A program made the position numbers and the translations under genes. Under the pieces are notes generated by a model that saw only the letters and a list, made by a program, of their open reading frames with translations, was not told where the DNA came from and did not search any database. From Alterirhizorhabdus solaris (GTDB lineage Bacteria > Pseudomonadota > Alphaproteobacteria > Sphingomonadales > Sphingomonadaceae): a stretch of 64,000 nucleotides of DNA. Shown here in pieces: positions 34,911-43,765 of the stretch. The stretch spans positions 62,001 to 126,000 of the forward strand of contig NZ_VNIM01000001.1 of NCBI RefSeq assembly GCF_007785815.1. Reading direction: 5' to 3'. Position 1 is the stretch's first letter; each line of letters opens with the position of its first letter.

Positions 34911-35731
34911 GCGGGAGCGACGGACACGGCCTTGCCGGCCGCGTCGCGATCGTGACGGGCGGCGGTCGCGGGCTGGGCCGCGCGATGACGCTCGGGCTGG
35001 CGCAGGCCGGCGTGCGGGTCGTCGCCACCGCCGCGCGCGAACTCGCCGAGGTCGAAGCGGTCGCACGGGAGGCAGAGCGGGCATGCGGCGACGATCGGGT
35101 GCGGCCGCTGCTCGCCGACGTGACGCGGGTGGAGGATTGTGCCGCAGTCGTGCGCGCGGCGCTCGTGCGCTTCGGCCGGCTCGACATCCTGGTCAACAAT
35201 GCCGGGCGCGGCATGAAGTATGTGAGCGACACCTTCCTGACAGAACCGACCCGGTTTTGGGAGGTCGCCCCCGACACTTGGCGCATGGTGACCGACACCA
35301 ACGTCAACGGCCCGTTCCTGATGGCGCGCGCCGCCGTCCCCGCCATGCTGGAGGCGGGATGGGGCCGAATCGTCAACATCTCGATGAACCGCGAGACGAT
35401 GCGACGGCGCGGCTTCTCGCCCTACGGCCCGTCCAAGGCGGCGCTGGAATCGGAGACCGCGATCTGGGCGCAGGACCTTGCGGACAGCGGCATCACGGTG
35501 AACGCGCTCCTGCCGGGGGGCGCGACGCTGACCGGCATGATTCCCGAAGGACTGCCGGATAGTGCACGCGACGGACTGCTGTCGCCCGAGATCGTGGTGC
35601 CGCCCTTGCTCTGGCTCTGCTCTGACGCTGCCGCGGCGGTGACGGGTAAGCGCCTGGATGCCCGGCGGTGGATGGGAGAGCAGCCCGGAAGTCAGCCCAC
35701 AACTGACACGCTGGAGGATGTAGGCTGTTAG
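34907..35731 (+). CDS. Short-chain dehydrogenase/reductase (SDR)
   Basis: This NAD(P)-dependent oxidoreductase has the Rossmann motif [11 protein letters not shown], the NNAGRG motif and the YGPSK active site (serine in VNISMNRE). At 274 residues it is of classical SDR length. The ATGA overlap with the aldo-keto reductase shows coupled translation, so the two probably act on the same carbonyl pathway. The substrate is unknown. The last 40 residues ([20 protein letters not shown]) are less conserved. Confidence 0.9.
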
Positions 35732-35878
35732 GGCAGACCACAGGACATATCCGCTCGGCCAGCCGTGGTCTCTTCGTCCTTTTGTGCGATATCCCTAGCG
35801 ACAGGTCTTCTGCTAACCGAGACGGTAAAGGACCTGAAATTGGCCGCACGAAGCCGGGATCAAGAGATCCCGGCCCAC

Positions 35879-36574
35879 TCAGCCTACCAAACAGCGGTCG
35901 GCCGCACGCTTCGTCCGCCAGCTTTGCAGCAGCTCGATCTGTCTCTCGTGCACCTCGTCGATAACTGGTGGCTCGGCCTGACAGGTTGCACCGGCCGCCA
36001 CGACCTGAGATTCCGTTTTGTATCCCTTATCGCTGTTCATGTGATCTAGGAGTGCGCGCAGCATCTGCCGCCCTCTTACCACGCGGCTCTTGATTGTGCC
36101 GACGGGAACCTGCTCGATTGTGGCTGTCTCCTCATAGCTCAATCCCTCGATCCCGATGAAATTGATGCACCGCTGCTGCTCAGGCGTCAGGCGCGGCCAT
36201 AGACGGCGAACATCGCTCAGCGTCACAACGGATTCCTGGTTCGACGCCACCGGAATGTCGGCGAGTTCGGCGGTCTCGCTAACTTGTACCGTGCCTCGAC
36301 GGCGTACCTGCGAAAGAAATGAGTTGCGAAGGATCCGGAAGGTCCACGCCTTCATATTTGTACCGGCTTCGAAGGATGCGCGGCTGCGCCAGGCTTTCAG
36401 CACGGTTTCCTGAACAAGGTCCTGTGCAGTATCGGGATTCCTGGCCAGCGATCGCGCATAGCGCGCCAGACTAGGCATAAGCGCGCTGAGCTCGGCACCG
36501 AAGTCCGACCAGCCCTCAGATGGCAGATGCGGCTCGTCAACCGTTTGTTCGGACACGCGGAACCCCTCGCTCAA
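35879..36574 (-). CDS. ECF-type RNA polymerase sigma factor
   Basis: This alternative sigma factor has region 2 (LMPSLARYARSLARNPDTAQ, DLVQETVLKAWRSRASFEAG) and region 4 (LTPEQQRCINFIGIEGLSYE, EVPVGTIKSRVVRGRQMLRA). A tail of about 55 residues after region 4 is longer than usual and has two candidate functional features, a cysteine (GATCQAEPP) and a basic end. No anti-sigma factor or NepR gene is adjacent, so it is an orphan, perhaps controlled by the tail or by host regulators. Confidence 0.85.
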   Translation of the reverse strand: MSEGFRVSEQTVDEPHLPSEGWSDFGAELSALMPSLARYARSLARNPDTAQDLVQETVLKAWRSRASFEAGTNMKAWTFRILRNSFLSQVRRRGTVQVSETAELADIPVASNQESVVTLSDVRRLWPRLTPEQQRCINFIGIEGLSYEETATIEQVPVGTIKSRVVRGRQMLRALLDHMNSDKGYKTESQVVAAGATCQAEPPVIDEVHERQIELLQSWRTKRAADRCLVG

Positions 36575-36718
36575 TCGAACCGGTCAGCTGCTTTGGTACC
36601 AACCGGTTTACTTTCGGAAAACGCCAAGCCGATTGGTTCGTTCCGCTCGTCGGAGATGAAATATCAGTAGCGAAACAATCGCGCGCGACTGGGTACATGA
36701 AAGGCTGACAACAAGAGG

Positions 36719-38317
36719 TCAGCGCCGCTGCCTGTTCGCGTACCAAGCGCAGCCGGCAAGGAGTATCGCAGAAGCCATCAGGATTGCTCCAACAACATCA
36801 TGGTCGTGCTGGAGGATCGCGCCGGCGACCAGCAGGCCGGCGGACAGGACGTTGGGATCTGCGCCCCGGGGCAATGCCGGTGGTGAGGAGACGGCACCTT
36901 TCTGCAACTCGATCGGCAGCGCACCCGACCGCGCAACCCGCTCGGCGAAGGCCACCAGCTCGGGCGAGGCGGCGGCCAGACGGCCAAGGCTTGTCGCCAG
37001 CCGGCGTCCGCCACGCTTGAGGCCGGCCGGGCCGATCCGCTCCCGCAGCAGTTCGCGCGCGATCGGTGCGGCGCGCGCGGTGATGTCAAAGCCGGGATCG
37101 AGCCGTCGCACGAACCCTTCGGCGATCAGCAAGGTGCGCAGCAGCAGGGCGAGGTCCGGCGGCAGCGCCAGACGATAGGTTCGAAGCAGCGCGAACACGC
37201 GGCCGAAGATGTCGGCGAGCTCGATCTGCTGGAGTACCGCCCCGCGGAACTGGCCGATCAGCGCGTCGAGGTCGCGGGTCAGCGCCTGGCGATCGACATC
37301 GGTCTCGCCCGACCATTGCAGCAGTACGTCCGTCACCGATCGTGTGTCCTCACCCGCGATGGCAAGGACGAGCGTGACAACCTCGTTCCGCCGGGCGGGA
37401 CTGAGCACGCCGACCGCCCCGAAGTCGATGAACGCCAACGACCCGTCGGCCAGAACAAAGACGTTGCCGGGATGGGGGTCCGCGTGGAACCGACCGTTGA
37501 AGATGATCATCCGCAGCACCGCATCGGCATATCTGCCGGCGACGTCAGCACCGCCCTCACCCGCCACGTCAAGAACCTCGCGGACGGGCATGCCGTCAAG
37601 CCGCTCCTGCACGTTGATCCGGCGGCCGACCTGATCCCAGTAGAAGGCCGGCGTCCGGACGCCGAGCGGCTGCAGGAACGCGCCGATGCTCTCGCAGGCT
37701 GCCGCTTCTGCGCTGAGGTCCATTTCCTGCGACAAGCTCTCCGCGAAAAACCGCAGCAGTTCGTCGGGCTTGAGGCGGCGGATCTCCGGTGAGTGCCGGG
37801 CCGCGAGCCGCGCGATGCGGCGGAGCAGCCGTAGGTCGGCATCGACGCGTTCCGCGATCCCCGGCCGGCGTACCTTGACCACGACCTCGGTCCCGTCGCG
37901 CAAGGTTGCAGCATGAACCTGCGCAATCGACGCCGCCGCGATCGGCTCGCGGTTGAAGTTCGCGAACACATCAGCGATCGGGGAGCCGAGCGCGGCCAGG
38001 ATCGTCGGCTCCAGCGCCTCGAACGGCAGCGGGGTCACGCGATCCTGCAGCGTCGACAGCGCCCGCACCCATTCCGGCCCGAGCAGGTCTTCGCGGGTGG
38101 CGAGCACCTGCCCCAGCTTGACCGCGACAGGTCCAAGGTCTCGCAGCAGCGCGACGACCCGCTCGGGCGTACCGAGGTCTACCGGCTGCTCTGAGCGACC
38201 GGGCAGCAGGCCCAGGCGCGAGGCGAGCCCGTTCAGCCCATGGCGCCCCATGATCTGGATGAGCTCGGCCAGCCGCGCGCGCTCACCGATTTGAGACTCG
38301 TCGTCGGTGGTGGGCAT
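36719..38317 (-). CDS. ABC1/UbiB-family atypical kinase
   Basis: The 532-residue protein belongs to the UbiB/ABC1 kinase-like family. It shows the family's KxGQ-type motif (LGPVAVKLGQVLATREDLLG), the alanine-rich loop (AAASIAQVHAATLRDGTEVV, VKVRRPG), the catalytic region (FHADPHPGNVFVLADGSLAF, IDFGAVG) and a C-terminal membrane helix (VGAILMASAILLAGCAWYAN). These proteins support ubiquinone or other lipid metabolism. The start at 38317 shares a base with the stop of the upstream TetR gene. A longer open frame upstream is the antisense-like extension through tetR and is not used. Confidence 0.88.
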   Translation of the reverse strand: MPTTDDESQIGERARLAELIQIMGRHGLNGLASRLGLLPGRSEQPVDLGTPERVVALLRDLGPVAVKLGQVLATREDLLGPEWVRALSTLQDRVTPLPFEALEPTILAALGSPIADVFANFNREPIAAASIAQVHAATLRDGTEVVVKVRRPGIAERVDADLRLLRRIARLAARHSPEIRRLKPDELLRFFAESLSQEMDLSAEAAACESIGAFLQPLGVRTPAFYWDQVGRRINVQERLDGMPVREVLDVAGEGGADVAGRYADAVLRMIIFNGRFHADPHPGNVFVLADGSLAFIDFGAVGVLSPARRNEVVTLVLAIAGEDTRSVTDVLLQWSGETDVDRQALTRDLDALIGQFRGAVLQQIELADIFGRVFALLRTYRLALPPDLALLLRTLLIAEGFVRRLDPGFDITARAAPIARELLRERIGPAGLKRGGRRLATSLGRLAAASPELVAFAERVARSGALPIELQKGAVSSPPALPRGADPNVLSAGLLVAGAILQHDHDVVGAILMASAILLAGCAWYANRQRR

Positions 38318-38994
38318 CACGCGCTGCAACCATCCTCCTGCCGCGGGCGGCAGCCATCGAGGAACAGGTCGATGCCGCGCGAAATGCGATCCCGCGCTGC
38401 CTCGTCGTATGCTGGAGGAGACAGCCCCAGCGCTGCGCGGCGCATGGGTGCGACCACGACGAGCGTGACGAACTGCTCGGCAGCGAACACGGGGTCCGCC
38501 AGCGACAGTTCTCCCTTCGCATCGGCGTGGGCGAGGATCGACGCCACCCATTGGACGGCCCGCTGGTAACCGAAGTCATGGATGTTCGCCGCTAGCGCGG
38601 GAAAGCGCACGGCTTGCGCGATGACGACGCGTTCCATGGACGCGATCCGGGGCGTCAGGAGCCACTCGAGCAACCGATCTGCGATCACGCCAAGTCGCGA
38701 TCCAATGTCGGGTTCGTCGCTGCCCGACGGTTCGAGCGCCCGCAGCTGCGTGTCGATCTCGTCGAGAATGACCGCCTCGAACACACGCGCCTTGCTGCCA
38801 AAGCGCGCGTACAGGGTCCGCTTGGAAATGCGCGCCTGTTCGGCGATCATGTCGGCACTGGCGCCGTCGAACCCGTGTTCGAAAAACAGCTCGCGAGCGC
38901 TCTTGAGGATGTGCGAGGTCAGGCGGAGCGCATCCTCAGTGGTCGGTCTGCCCATTTTCCTCGGACGCCGACGTTTCTTTTCGTCATCGCTCAA
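38317..38994 (-). CDS. TetR-family regulator
   Basis: The N-terminal helix-turn-helix is LKSARELFFEHGFDGASADM and IAEQARISKRTLYARFGSKA, typical of TetR/AcrR repressors, and a helical ligand-binding domain follows (225 residues in all). Its stop overlaps the start of the UbiB-like gene by one base, so both are co-transcribed. The same 17-bp motif found at 40099 and 40966 suggests a regulator acting on the MCE, thioesterase and efflux genes, and this protein is the nearest candidate. Confidence 0.9.
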   Translation of the reverse strand: MSDDEKKRRRPRKMGRPTTEDALRLTSHILKSARELFFEHGFDGASADMIAEQARISKRTLYARFGSKARVFEAVILDEIDTQLRALEPSGSDEPDIGSRLGVIADRLLEWLLTPRIASMERVVIAQAVRFPALAANIHDFGYQRAVQWVASILAHADAKGELSLADPVFAAEQFVTLVVVAPMRRAALGLSPPAYDEAARDRISRGIDLFLDGCRPRQEDGCSA

Positions 38995-39117
38995 TCTCGT
39001 TCTCCTGGATCGAGAGTAGCGCGATCCGGACCGGTTGGCGAGAAATCAAACGGAGACGGTCGGTTGCTCACCCGCCAGCGAGATCTCAGCCAATGGCTGT
39101 CCTTGTATCGCGGCCGA

Positions 39118-40062
39118 TCACTGCCGTGGCCTCGGCTTGTAGATGGGAAGGGACGGAGCCCCCACGCCCAGTCCCTCCTGATCGATGCGAACGGCCGCAT
39201 CCCTGACAGCACCGACCTTGTTCCTCGCTGAACGAACCGTTTCACGCAGTTGGGCCTGTTTGGCGGCCGTGCCGCGTATCGTGGGTCGAATAGCCTCTAG
39301 CCGAGCCGTGAATCGATCGGCACCGTCTCGGGCTCTCAACAATGTTCGGTTCGCTCTCGCGAGGACGGTCGCGCGGCGTTCGTCCGCTGCCGCTCTCAGT
39401 TGTTGGGCGCTGTCGCCGGATCGCTGCAAGGCGTCTCCCACGGCAATCACGCGGCCGCGCGCACCGGTGAGAGCATCGGACGCTGCTCCGGCTTTGTCAG
39501 CCCAACCAGCGGAACTCTCCGCGAGCGCCGCCAGCCGATCGCTGGCCCGCTGCTGCTGAGCGGCGTCGAGGTTGCGCGAGACAGAGTCCACGGTGCGGCT
39601 GATCTTCTCGACCAGTGCGACGGGGTCCCCTCCGCCGCCAAGGAGCCCGCCTTCCTTGGTGGGGATGACGGGAAGCTCCCCGTCGTTCGCCGCAACGATC
39701 GGGGGCGCGCCAGAGGTTGCACCGTCGAGGCTGATGTTCGCGGTGCCGGCCAGTGCCGATCTTGCGATCGACGCTTTCACGCCTGCGACGATGGGGATCC
39801 GCGGTTCAAGGCTGACGGTGACGAGAACCGCTGACGGGTCCTCCTTGTCGAACCGTATCGACGTGACGTGACCGGCCGGTACGCCCGAGAAGGTCACCGG
39901 CGACCCCTTCTCCAGACCGGCAACGCTTCCGGTAAAGCGGATCAGATAAGGGTTTCCGTCTTCATTGCGTGCATCAAACAGCCAAAGGGTAAAGACGAGG
40001 AGCGTACCCAACAGAAGGCTGGTGACCGCGAGCACAAGGAATTTATTCGACCGCGTTTCCAT
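39118..40062 (-). CDS. MCE-family (MlaD-like) protein
   Basis: This is the membrane-anchored substrate-binding component of an MCE lipid transport system. An N-terminal membrane anchor (FLVLAVTSLLLGTLLVFTLW) is followed by the MCE domain (YLIRFTGSVAGLEKGSPVTF, SGVPAGHVTSIRFD) and a long alanine-rich helical region. The ATPase and permease partners are not in this window. It is divergent from the thioesterase genes at 40153, sharing a 90-base promoter region that holds a palindromic motif. Confidence 0.88.
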   Translation of the reverse strand: METRSNKFLVLAVTSLLLGTLLVFTLWLFDARNEDGNPYLIRFTGSVAGLEKGSPVTFSGVPAGHVTSIRFDKEDPSAVLVTVSLEPRIPIVAGVKASIARSALAGTANISLDGATSGAPPIVAANDGELPVIPTKEGGLLGGGGDPVALVEKISRTVDSVSRNLDAAQQQRASDRLAALAESSAGWADKAGAASDALTGARGRVIAVGDALQRSGDSAQQLRAAADERRATVLARANRTLLRARDGADRFTARLEAIRPTIRGTAAKQAQLRETVRSARNKVGAVRDAAVRIDQEGLGVGAPSLPIYKPRPRQ

Positions 40063-40098
40063 GAGAGACCATAACCATTAGGAAGCCGGACCAAATTT

Positions 40099-40115
40099 GT
40101 AAACCGTACCGTTTC
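40099..40115. promoter_or_regulatory. Shared operator motif, copy 1 (MCE/thioesterase promoter)
   Basis: GTAAACCGTACCGTTTC lies in the divergent promoter of the MCE and thioesterase genes. It is nearly symmetric about GTAC (AAACCGTACCGTTT). An almost identical sequence on the other strand precedes the efflux operon at 40966. This is a candidate site for the TetR-family regulator. Confidence 0.55.
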
Positions 40116-40152
40116 CAAGGTGGCAAGGCCTGATCAGGACGAGGATGGAATC

Positions 40153-40566
40153 GTGGCTGGAGACTGGAGCCTGCAACCAGGCGACATACCGTGGGGCAAC
40201 AGGCTTGGCCTGGAGTTGGTTTCGATCGGCGATGGCCTCAGCTCGCTACGTGTCGGTTGGCGTGAGGAGCTGGCCGACGAGGACGAGACTTTAGCAACGG
40301 GCGTGTTGACGAGCCTTATCGATCAGGCCTGCGGCGTTGCCGTAATGTCCCGACTGGGAAGGCGATTGGCAATCTCGACCCTCAACCTGAAGGTGGACCA
40401 TGTGCGGTCCCCCGAGGCGAGATGCTCCGCGACAGCGTGGGCGCATTGTTACGACGCTACCGAGCGCCGTGCGTTCGTACGGACCGAAGTCTGGGATACC
40501 GATCCTTCTCACCTGATCGCGACTGCCCAAGGCGTCTTTTCGATCAATCGGGCTGTCGGGCCATGA
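40153..40566 (+). CDS. PaaI-like hotdog thioesterase 1
   Basis: The 137-residue product is a hotdog-fold acyl-CoA thioesterase of the PaaI type (IPWGNRLGLELVSIGDGLSS, then TGVLTSLIDQACGVAVMSRL containing the catalytic aspartate region, then LAISTLNLKVDHVRSPEARC). The GTG at 40153 leaves room for the operator at 40099; a GTG at 40120 would start only five bases after it. It overlaps the second thioesterase by four bases. Confidence 0.85.
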   Translation: MAGDWSLQPGDIPWGNRLGLELVSIGDGLSSLRVGWREELADEDETLATGVLTSLIDQACGVAVMSRLGRRLAISTLNLKVDHVRSPEARCSATAWAHCYDATERRAFVRTEVWDTDPSHLIATAQGVFSINRAVGP

Positions 40567-40967
40567 CCGGCTTCGCGCAGCTGCTAGGCTCCATGATTTC
40601 AGAGAGCGGTGACGCCTTTGTTTTGACGCCAGTGGAGTACATGATCGGCAGCCCTCTCCTTCCCGCCTTGCATGGCGGAGCTGTGGCATCCTTTCTCGAA
40701 GTGGCAGCGAAGCGTGCCCTTGCACGCAAACTTCCGCCCGGGTACTTCCCGAAGCTCATCAGCGTGAACCTCCAGTTCCTTGCCTCTGCTCGGCTGGATG
40801 CACTTGTCACGACGCCGAAGGTCAGGCGTGTCGGACGTCGGATCGCAGTCGTTCACGCCGAAGCATTCCGCCGCGAAGATCCAGCGGCTGTTTGTTTCGC
40901 GCAGCTTGAGTTTGCTGTGCACGAGCCCATCAGAGTGGGTGGCAGTGCCGATCGCCACATACTATGA
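40563..40967 (+). CDS. PaaI-like hotdog thioesterase 2
   Basis: The 134-residue protein is a second hotdog thioesterase (LPALHGGAVASFLEVAAKRA, then LISVNLQFLASARLDALVTT). In HGGAVASFLE the usual HGG motif and acidic residue of the PaaI family are present. It overlaps the first copy by ATGA. Tandem hotdog genes like these often act as a pair. Its stop is at the edge of the second operator copy, just before the efflux genes. Confidence 0.85.
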   Translation: MTGFAQLLGSMISESGDAFVLTPVEYMIGSPLLPALHGGAVASFLEVAAKRALARKLPPGYFPKLISVNLQFLASARLDALVTTPKVRRVGRRIAVVHAEAFRREDPAAVCFAQLEFAVHEPIRVGGSADRHIL

Positions 40968-40982
40968 TACGGTCCGGTTTAC
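40966..40982. promoter_or_regulatory. Shared operator motif, copy 2 (efflux promoter)
   Basis: GATACGGTCCGGTTTAC is the reverse complement of GTAAACCGGACCGTATC, matching the motif at 40099 at 15 of 17 positions. It ends 18 bases before the GTG start of the efflux operon, a position where a bound repressor would block transcription. Confidence 0.55.
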
Positions 40983-41000
40983 ATACGTTAGGGTTGCTGA

Positions 41001-42239
41001 GTGGCTGACGAGCATGCTGAAGATCGAGGCGGCGATGCGCCGCATGACGACCGGAATGCGCATTCCCAGCCAGAAGCTAGGTCGAAGGACGGTGTCGAGG
41101 AGAACGACGGCGTAAAGAAGCCCTCGCTTCTCGAGCGCTATCCGATCATCCGCTACGTCCTCATCGCCGCGCTCGTTGCGGGCATCGTCGCGGCGGTCGT
41201 CTGGTACATGAACTACCGCGCGAGCGGCCAATACCTGCAGTCGACCAACAACGCCTATGTGCGCGCGGACTTCGTGACCGTTTCACCGAAGGTGGGCGGC
41301 TATGTCGAGCGTGTCCTCGTCGCCGACAACCAGCCTGTCCGCCGCGGCCAGCTGCTCGCCGTCCTCGATCCTCGTGACTACCGCGCCAATGTCGAACAGG
41401 CGCAAGCTCAGATTGCCGCGGCCGGCGCCAACATCACGACCGCGCGCCGGACGCTTGACGAGCAGCAGGCCACTGTCGCTCAGGCCGCCGCCCAGGTTGC
41501 GAGCGCCGAGGCTGCCGCGGCAGCGGCAGAAAACGAGGTAAGACGTTACGAACCGCTCACTCGGACAGGGGCGGAATCGCGCGAGCGCCTCGCCAACCTC
41601 GTCCTGCAGCGTGATCGAGCCGCCGCGGAGCTGCGCGCGCAGCGCGCCGCCTACCTCGCCGCCCGTCGCAGTGTCGCCACACAAGCGGCTCGCATCGGCC
41701 AGGCGGAGGCGCAGCGCGGCACCGCGCAGGCGCAGCTTGCGCGCGCCTCGACGGACCTCGGCGCCGTCGAGATCCGCAGCAGCATCGACGGCGTTGTTGC
41801 CGACAAGGCGGTCCGGGCCGGGCAATATGTCCAGCCTGCGACCCGGCTGATGTCGGTGGTGCCGGTTGATCAACTCTACATCGAGGCCAATTTCAAGGAG
41901 ACCCAGGTCGCGCTGATGCGCGTCGGGCAACCCGTGACCATCAAGGTGGATGCACTGGACGGCGCCGAACTGCGCGGCCGGGTTGCGAGCTTCTCGCCAG
42001 GCACGGGCGCGCAGTTCTCGCTCATCCCGCCCGAGAACGCGACCGGGAACTTTACCAAGATCGTTCAGCGAGTGCCCGTGCGGATCAGCATTGAAGCGGG
42101 GCCGGAGGCGCGCCGGGTGTTGCGTCCCGGCCTGTCGGTCGAGGTTACGGTCGACACGATCAGCGCAAAAGGAAGTCGTGACCGGATCGAACAGGAAACC
42201 GAGCGGCTTAAGCACGACGAGACGCAGGGCGGGCGCTGA
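41001..42239 (+). CDS. emrA: HlyD/EmrA-family membrane fusion protein
   Basis: This periplasmic adaptor links an inner-membrane pump to an outer-membrane channel. A membrane anchor (YVLIAALVAGIVAAVVWYMN, residues about 52 to 71) is followed by a lipoyl half (VSPKVGGYVERVLVADNQPV), a long alanine-rich coiled-coil hairpin (about residues 130 to 250) and the second lipoyl and beta-barrel parts (IRSSIDGVVADKAVRAGQYV, IEANFKETQVALMRVGQPVT). It starts with GTG and overlaps the MFS gene at its end. At 412 residues it is full length. Confidence 0.9.
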   Translation: MADEHAEDRGGDAPHDDRNAHSQPEARSKDGVEENDGVKKPSLLERYPIIRYVLIAALVAGIVAAVVWYMNYRASGQYLQSTNNAYVRADFVTVSPKVGGYVERVLVADNQPVRRGQLLAVLDPRDYRANVEQAQAQIAAAGANITTARRTLDEQQATVAQAAAQVASAEAAAAAAENEVRRYEPLTRTGAESRERLANLVLQRDRAAAELRAQRAAYLAARRSVATQAARIGQAEAQRGTAQAQLARASTDLGAVEIRSSIDGVVADKAVRAGQYVQPATRLMSVVPVDQLYIEANFKETQVALMRVGQPVTIKVDALDGAELRGRVASFSPGTGAQFSLIPPENATGNFTKIVQRVPVRISIEAGPEARRVLRPGLSVEVTVDTISAKGSRDRIEQETERLKHDETQGGR

Positions 42240-43765
42240 TGGCGGCCGAACGCGCCGGCCTGCGCGACTGGCTCGCCGTCGCAGCGGGCACGATCGGGTC
42301 GTTCATGGCGCTGCTCGACATCTCGATCGTCAATGCGGCCTTGCCCACCATCCAGGGCGAGATCGGCGCGAGCGGAACGGAGGGCACCTGGGTCGCGACC
42401 GCCTATCTCGTGGCGGAAATCGTCATGATCCCGCTTAGCCCCTTCCTCGTGCGTCTGTTCGGTCTGCGCAACTTCCTTCTGGGTGCGGCGATCAGCTTCA
42501 CCGGCTTCTCGATCATGTGCGGCATCTCGACGACGTTGCCGATGATGATCGCCGGGCGTGTAGGGCAAGGCTTCACCGGCGGTGCGCTGATCCCGACCGC
42601 GATGACCATCATCGCGACACGGCTGCCGCCATCGCAACAGCCGATCGGCACCGCCGCGTTCGGCGGCACCGCGATCCTCGGTCCGGTGCTCGGGCCGATC
42701 ATCGGCGGCTGGCTCACCGACAATTACAGCTGGCACTACGCCTTCTTCCTGAACGTGCCGGTTTGTGCCGGGCTCGTCCTGCTCCTGCTGTTCGGGCTCA
42801 AGCATGAGCGTCTGCGGCTCGACCAGCTGCGCCATGCCGACTGGTTCGGGATCGCAGGGCTCGCAATCGGCCTGGGTGCGCTCACCGTCATGCTCGAGGA
42901 GGGGCAGCGCGAGATGTGGTTCGAATCCGCCATGATCGTGAAACTCGCGATCGCCACGGTCTTCGGCTTCGCGCTCATCACGATCGGACAGGTCCGCTCC
43001 GCGCATCCGGTGCTCAAGCTGTCACTGATCTTCAGCCGCTCCTTCGGCAGCGTATTCGTCCTCAGCCTCATCATCGGCGTCGTGCTCTACGGGGTCACCT
43101 TCCTCATCCCCCAGTTTCTCTCGTCGATGGCGGATTACAGCGCGCTGCAATCGGGCAAGGTGGTCTTCGTCTCCGGCATCCCCGCCCTGATGCTGATGCC
43201 GTTCCTGCCGCTCGCGTTCAAATATCTCGACGTCCGGCTGGCGGTCTTTGTCGGCATGACGCTGATCGGCGTCAGCTGCGCGATGGACTGGCATCTCACC
43301 GCGCGGTCGGCCGGTGGGGACCTGACGAACTCTCAGCTCGTGCGCGGCTTTGGGCAGATCTTCGCCATGATGTTCCTCAACCAGGCCGCGATCAGCGCCG
43401 TGGCGCCCGAAGACGCAGGCGATGCGTCCGCGCTGTTCAACGCGGGGCGAAACCTTGGCGGATCGATCGGCCTGGCGCTGATGGCGACCCTCCAGGACCG
43501 GCAGACCTTTCTGCATTTCAACCGGCTGGGCGAAACGGTGTCGGCCAACGCGGCGACCACGCAGGAATGGTTCGCTAAAGCCATGGTCATGCCGTCCGGC
43601 GAAGCCGGCGCGTATCGGCAGCTCGCCGGTCAACTTCTCGAACAGGCTACCGTCATGGCCTATAACGACCTGTTTTTTGCGCTGGGCGTCGCGATCGCGA
43701 TCACGACGCCGCTGGCGCTGTTCCTCCGCCCGATCTCCTCCGACACGCAGATGGCGATGCACTGA
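42239..43765 (+). CDS. emrB: MFS transporter, DHA2 (EmrB) family
   Basis: This proton-driven multidrug exporter has about 14 membrane helices over 508 residues. The family motifs are visible: FMALLDISIVNAALPTIQGE in the first helix and GFTGGALIPTAMTIIATRLP and GPVLGPIIGGWLTDNYSWHY (motif C) in the N-terminal half. It works with the adjacent adaptor and outer-membrane protein as a tripartite pump. Its start overlaps the stop of emrA by one base. Confidence 0.92.
   Translation: MAAERAGLRDWLAVAAGTIGSFMALLDISIVNAALPTIQGEIGASGTEGTWVATAYLVAEIVMIPLSPFLVRLFGLRNFLLGAAISFTGFSIMCGISTTLPMMIAGRVGQGFTGGALIPTAMTIIATRLPPSQQPIGTAAFGGTAILGPVLGPIIGGWLTDNYSWHYAFFLNVPVCAGLVLLLLFGLKHERLRLDQLRHADWFGIAGLAIGLGALTVMLEEGQREMWFESAMIVKLAIATVFGFALITIGQVRSAHPVLKLSLIFSRSFGSVFVLSLIIGVVLYGVTFLIPQFLSSMADYSALQSGKVVFVSGIPALMLMPFLPLAFKYLDVRLAVFVGMTLIGVSCAMDWHLTARSAGGDLTNSQLVRGFGQIFAMMFLNQAAISAVAPEDAGDASALFNAGRNLGGSIGLALMATLQDRQTFLHFNRLGETVSANAATTQEWFAKAMVMPSGEAGAYRQLAGQLLEQATVMAYNDLFFALGVAIAITTPLALFLRPISSDTQMAMH

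Noticed and set aside
36594-36616. A third copy of the 17-bp operator upstream of the sigma factor gene
   Set aside because: Only GTAAACCGG is shared and the second half differs, so it does not reach the standard of the two clear copies.
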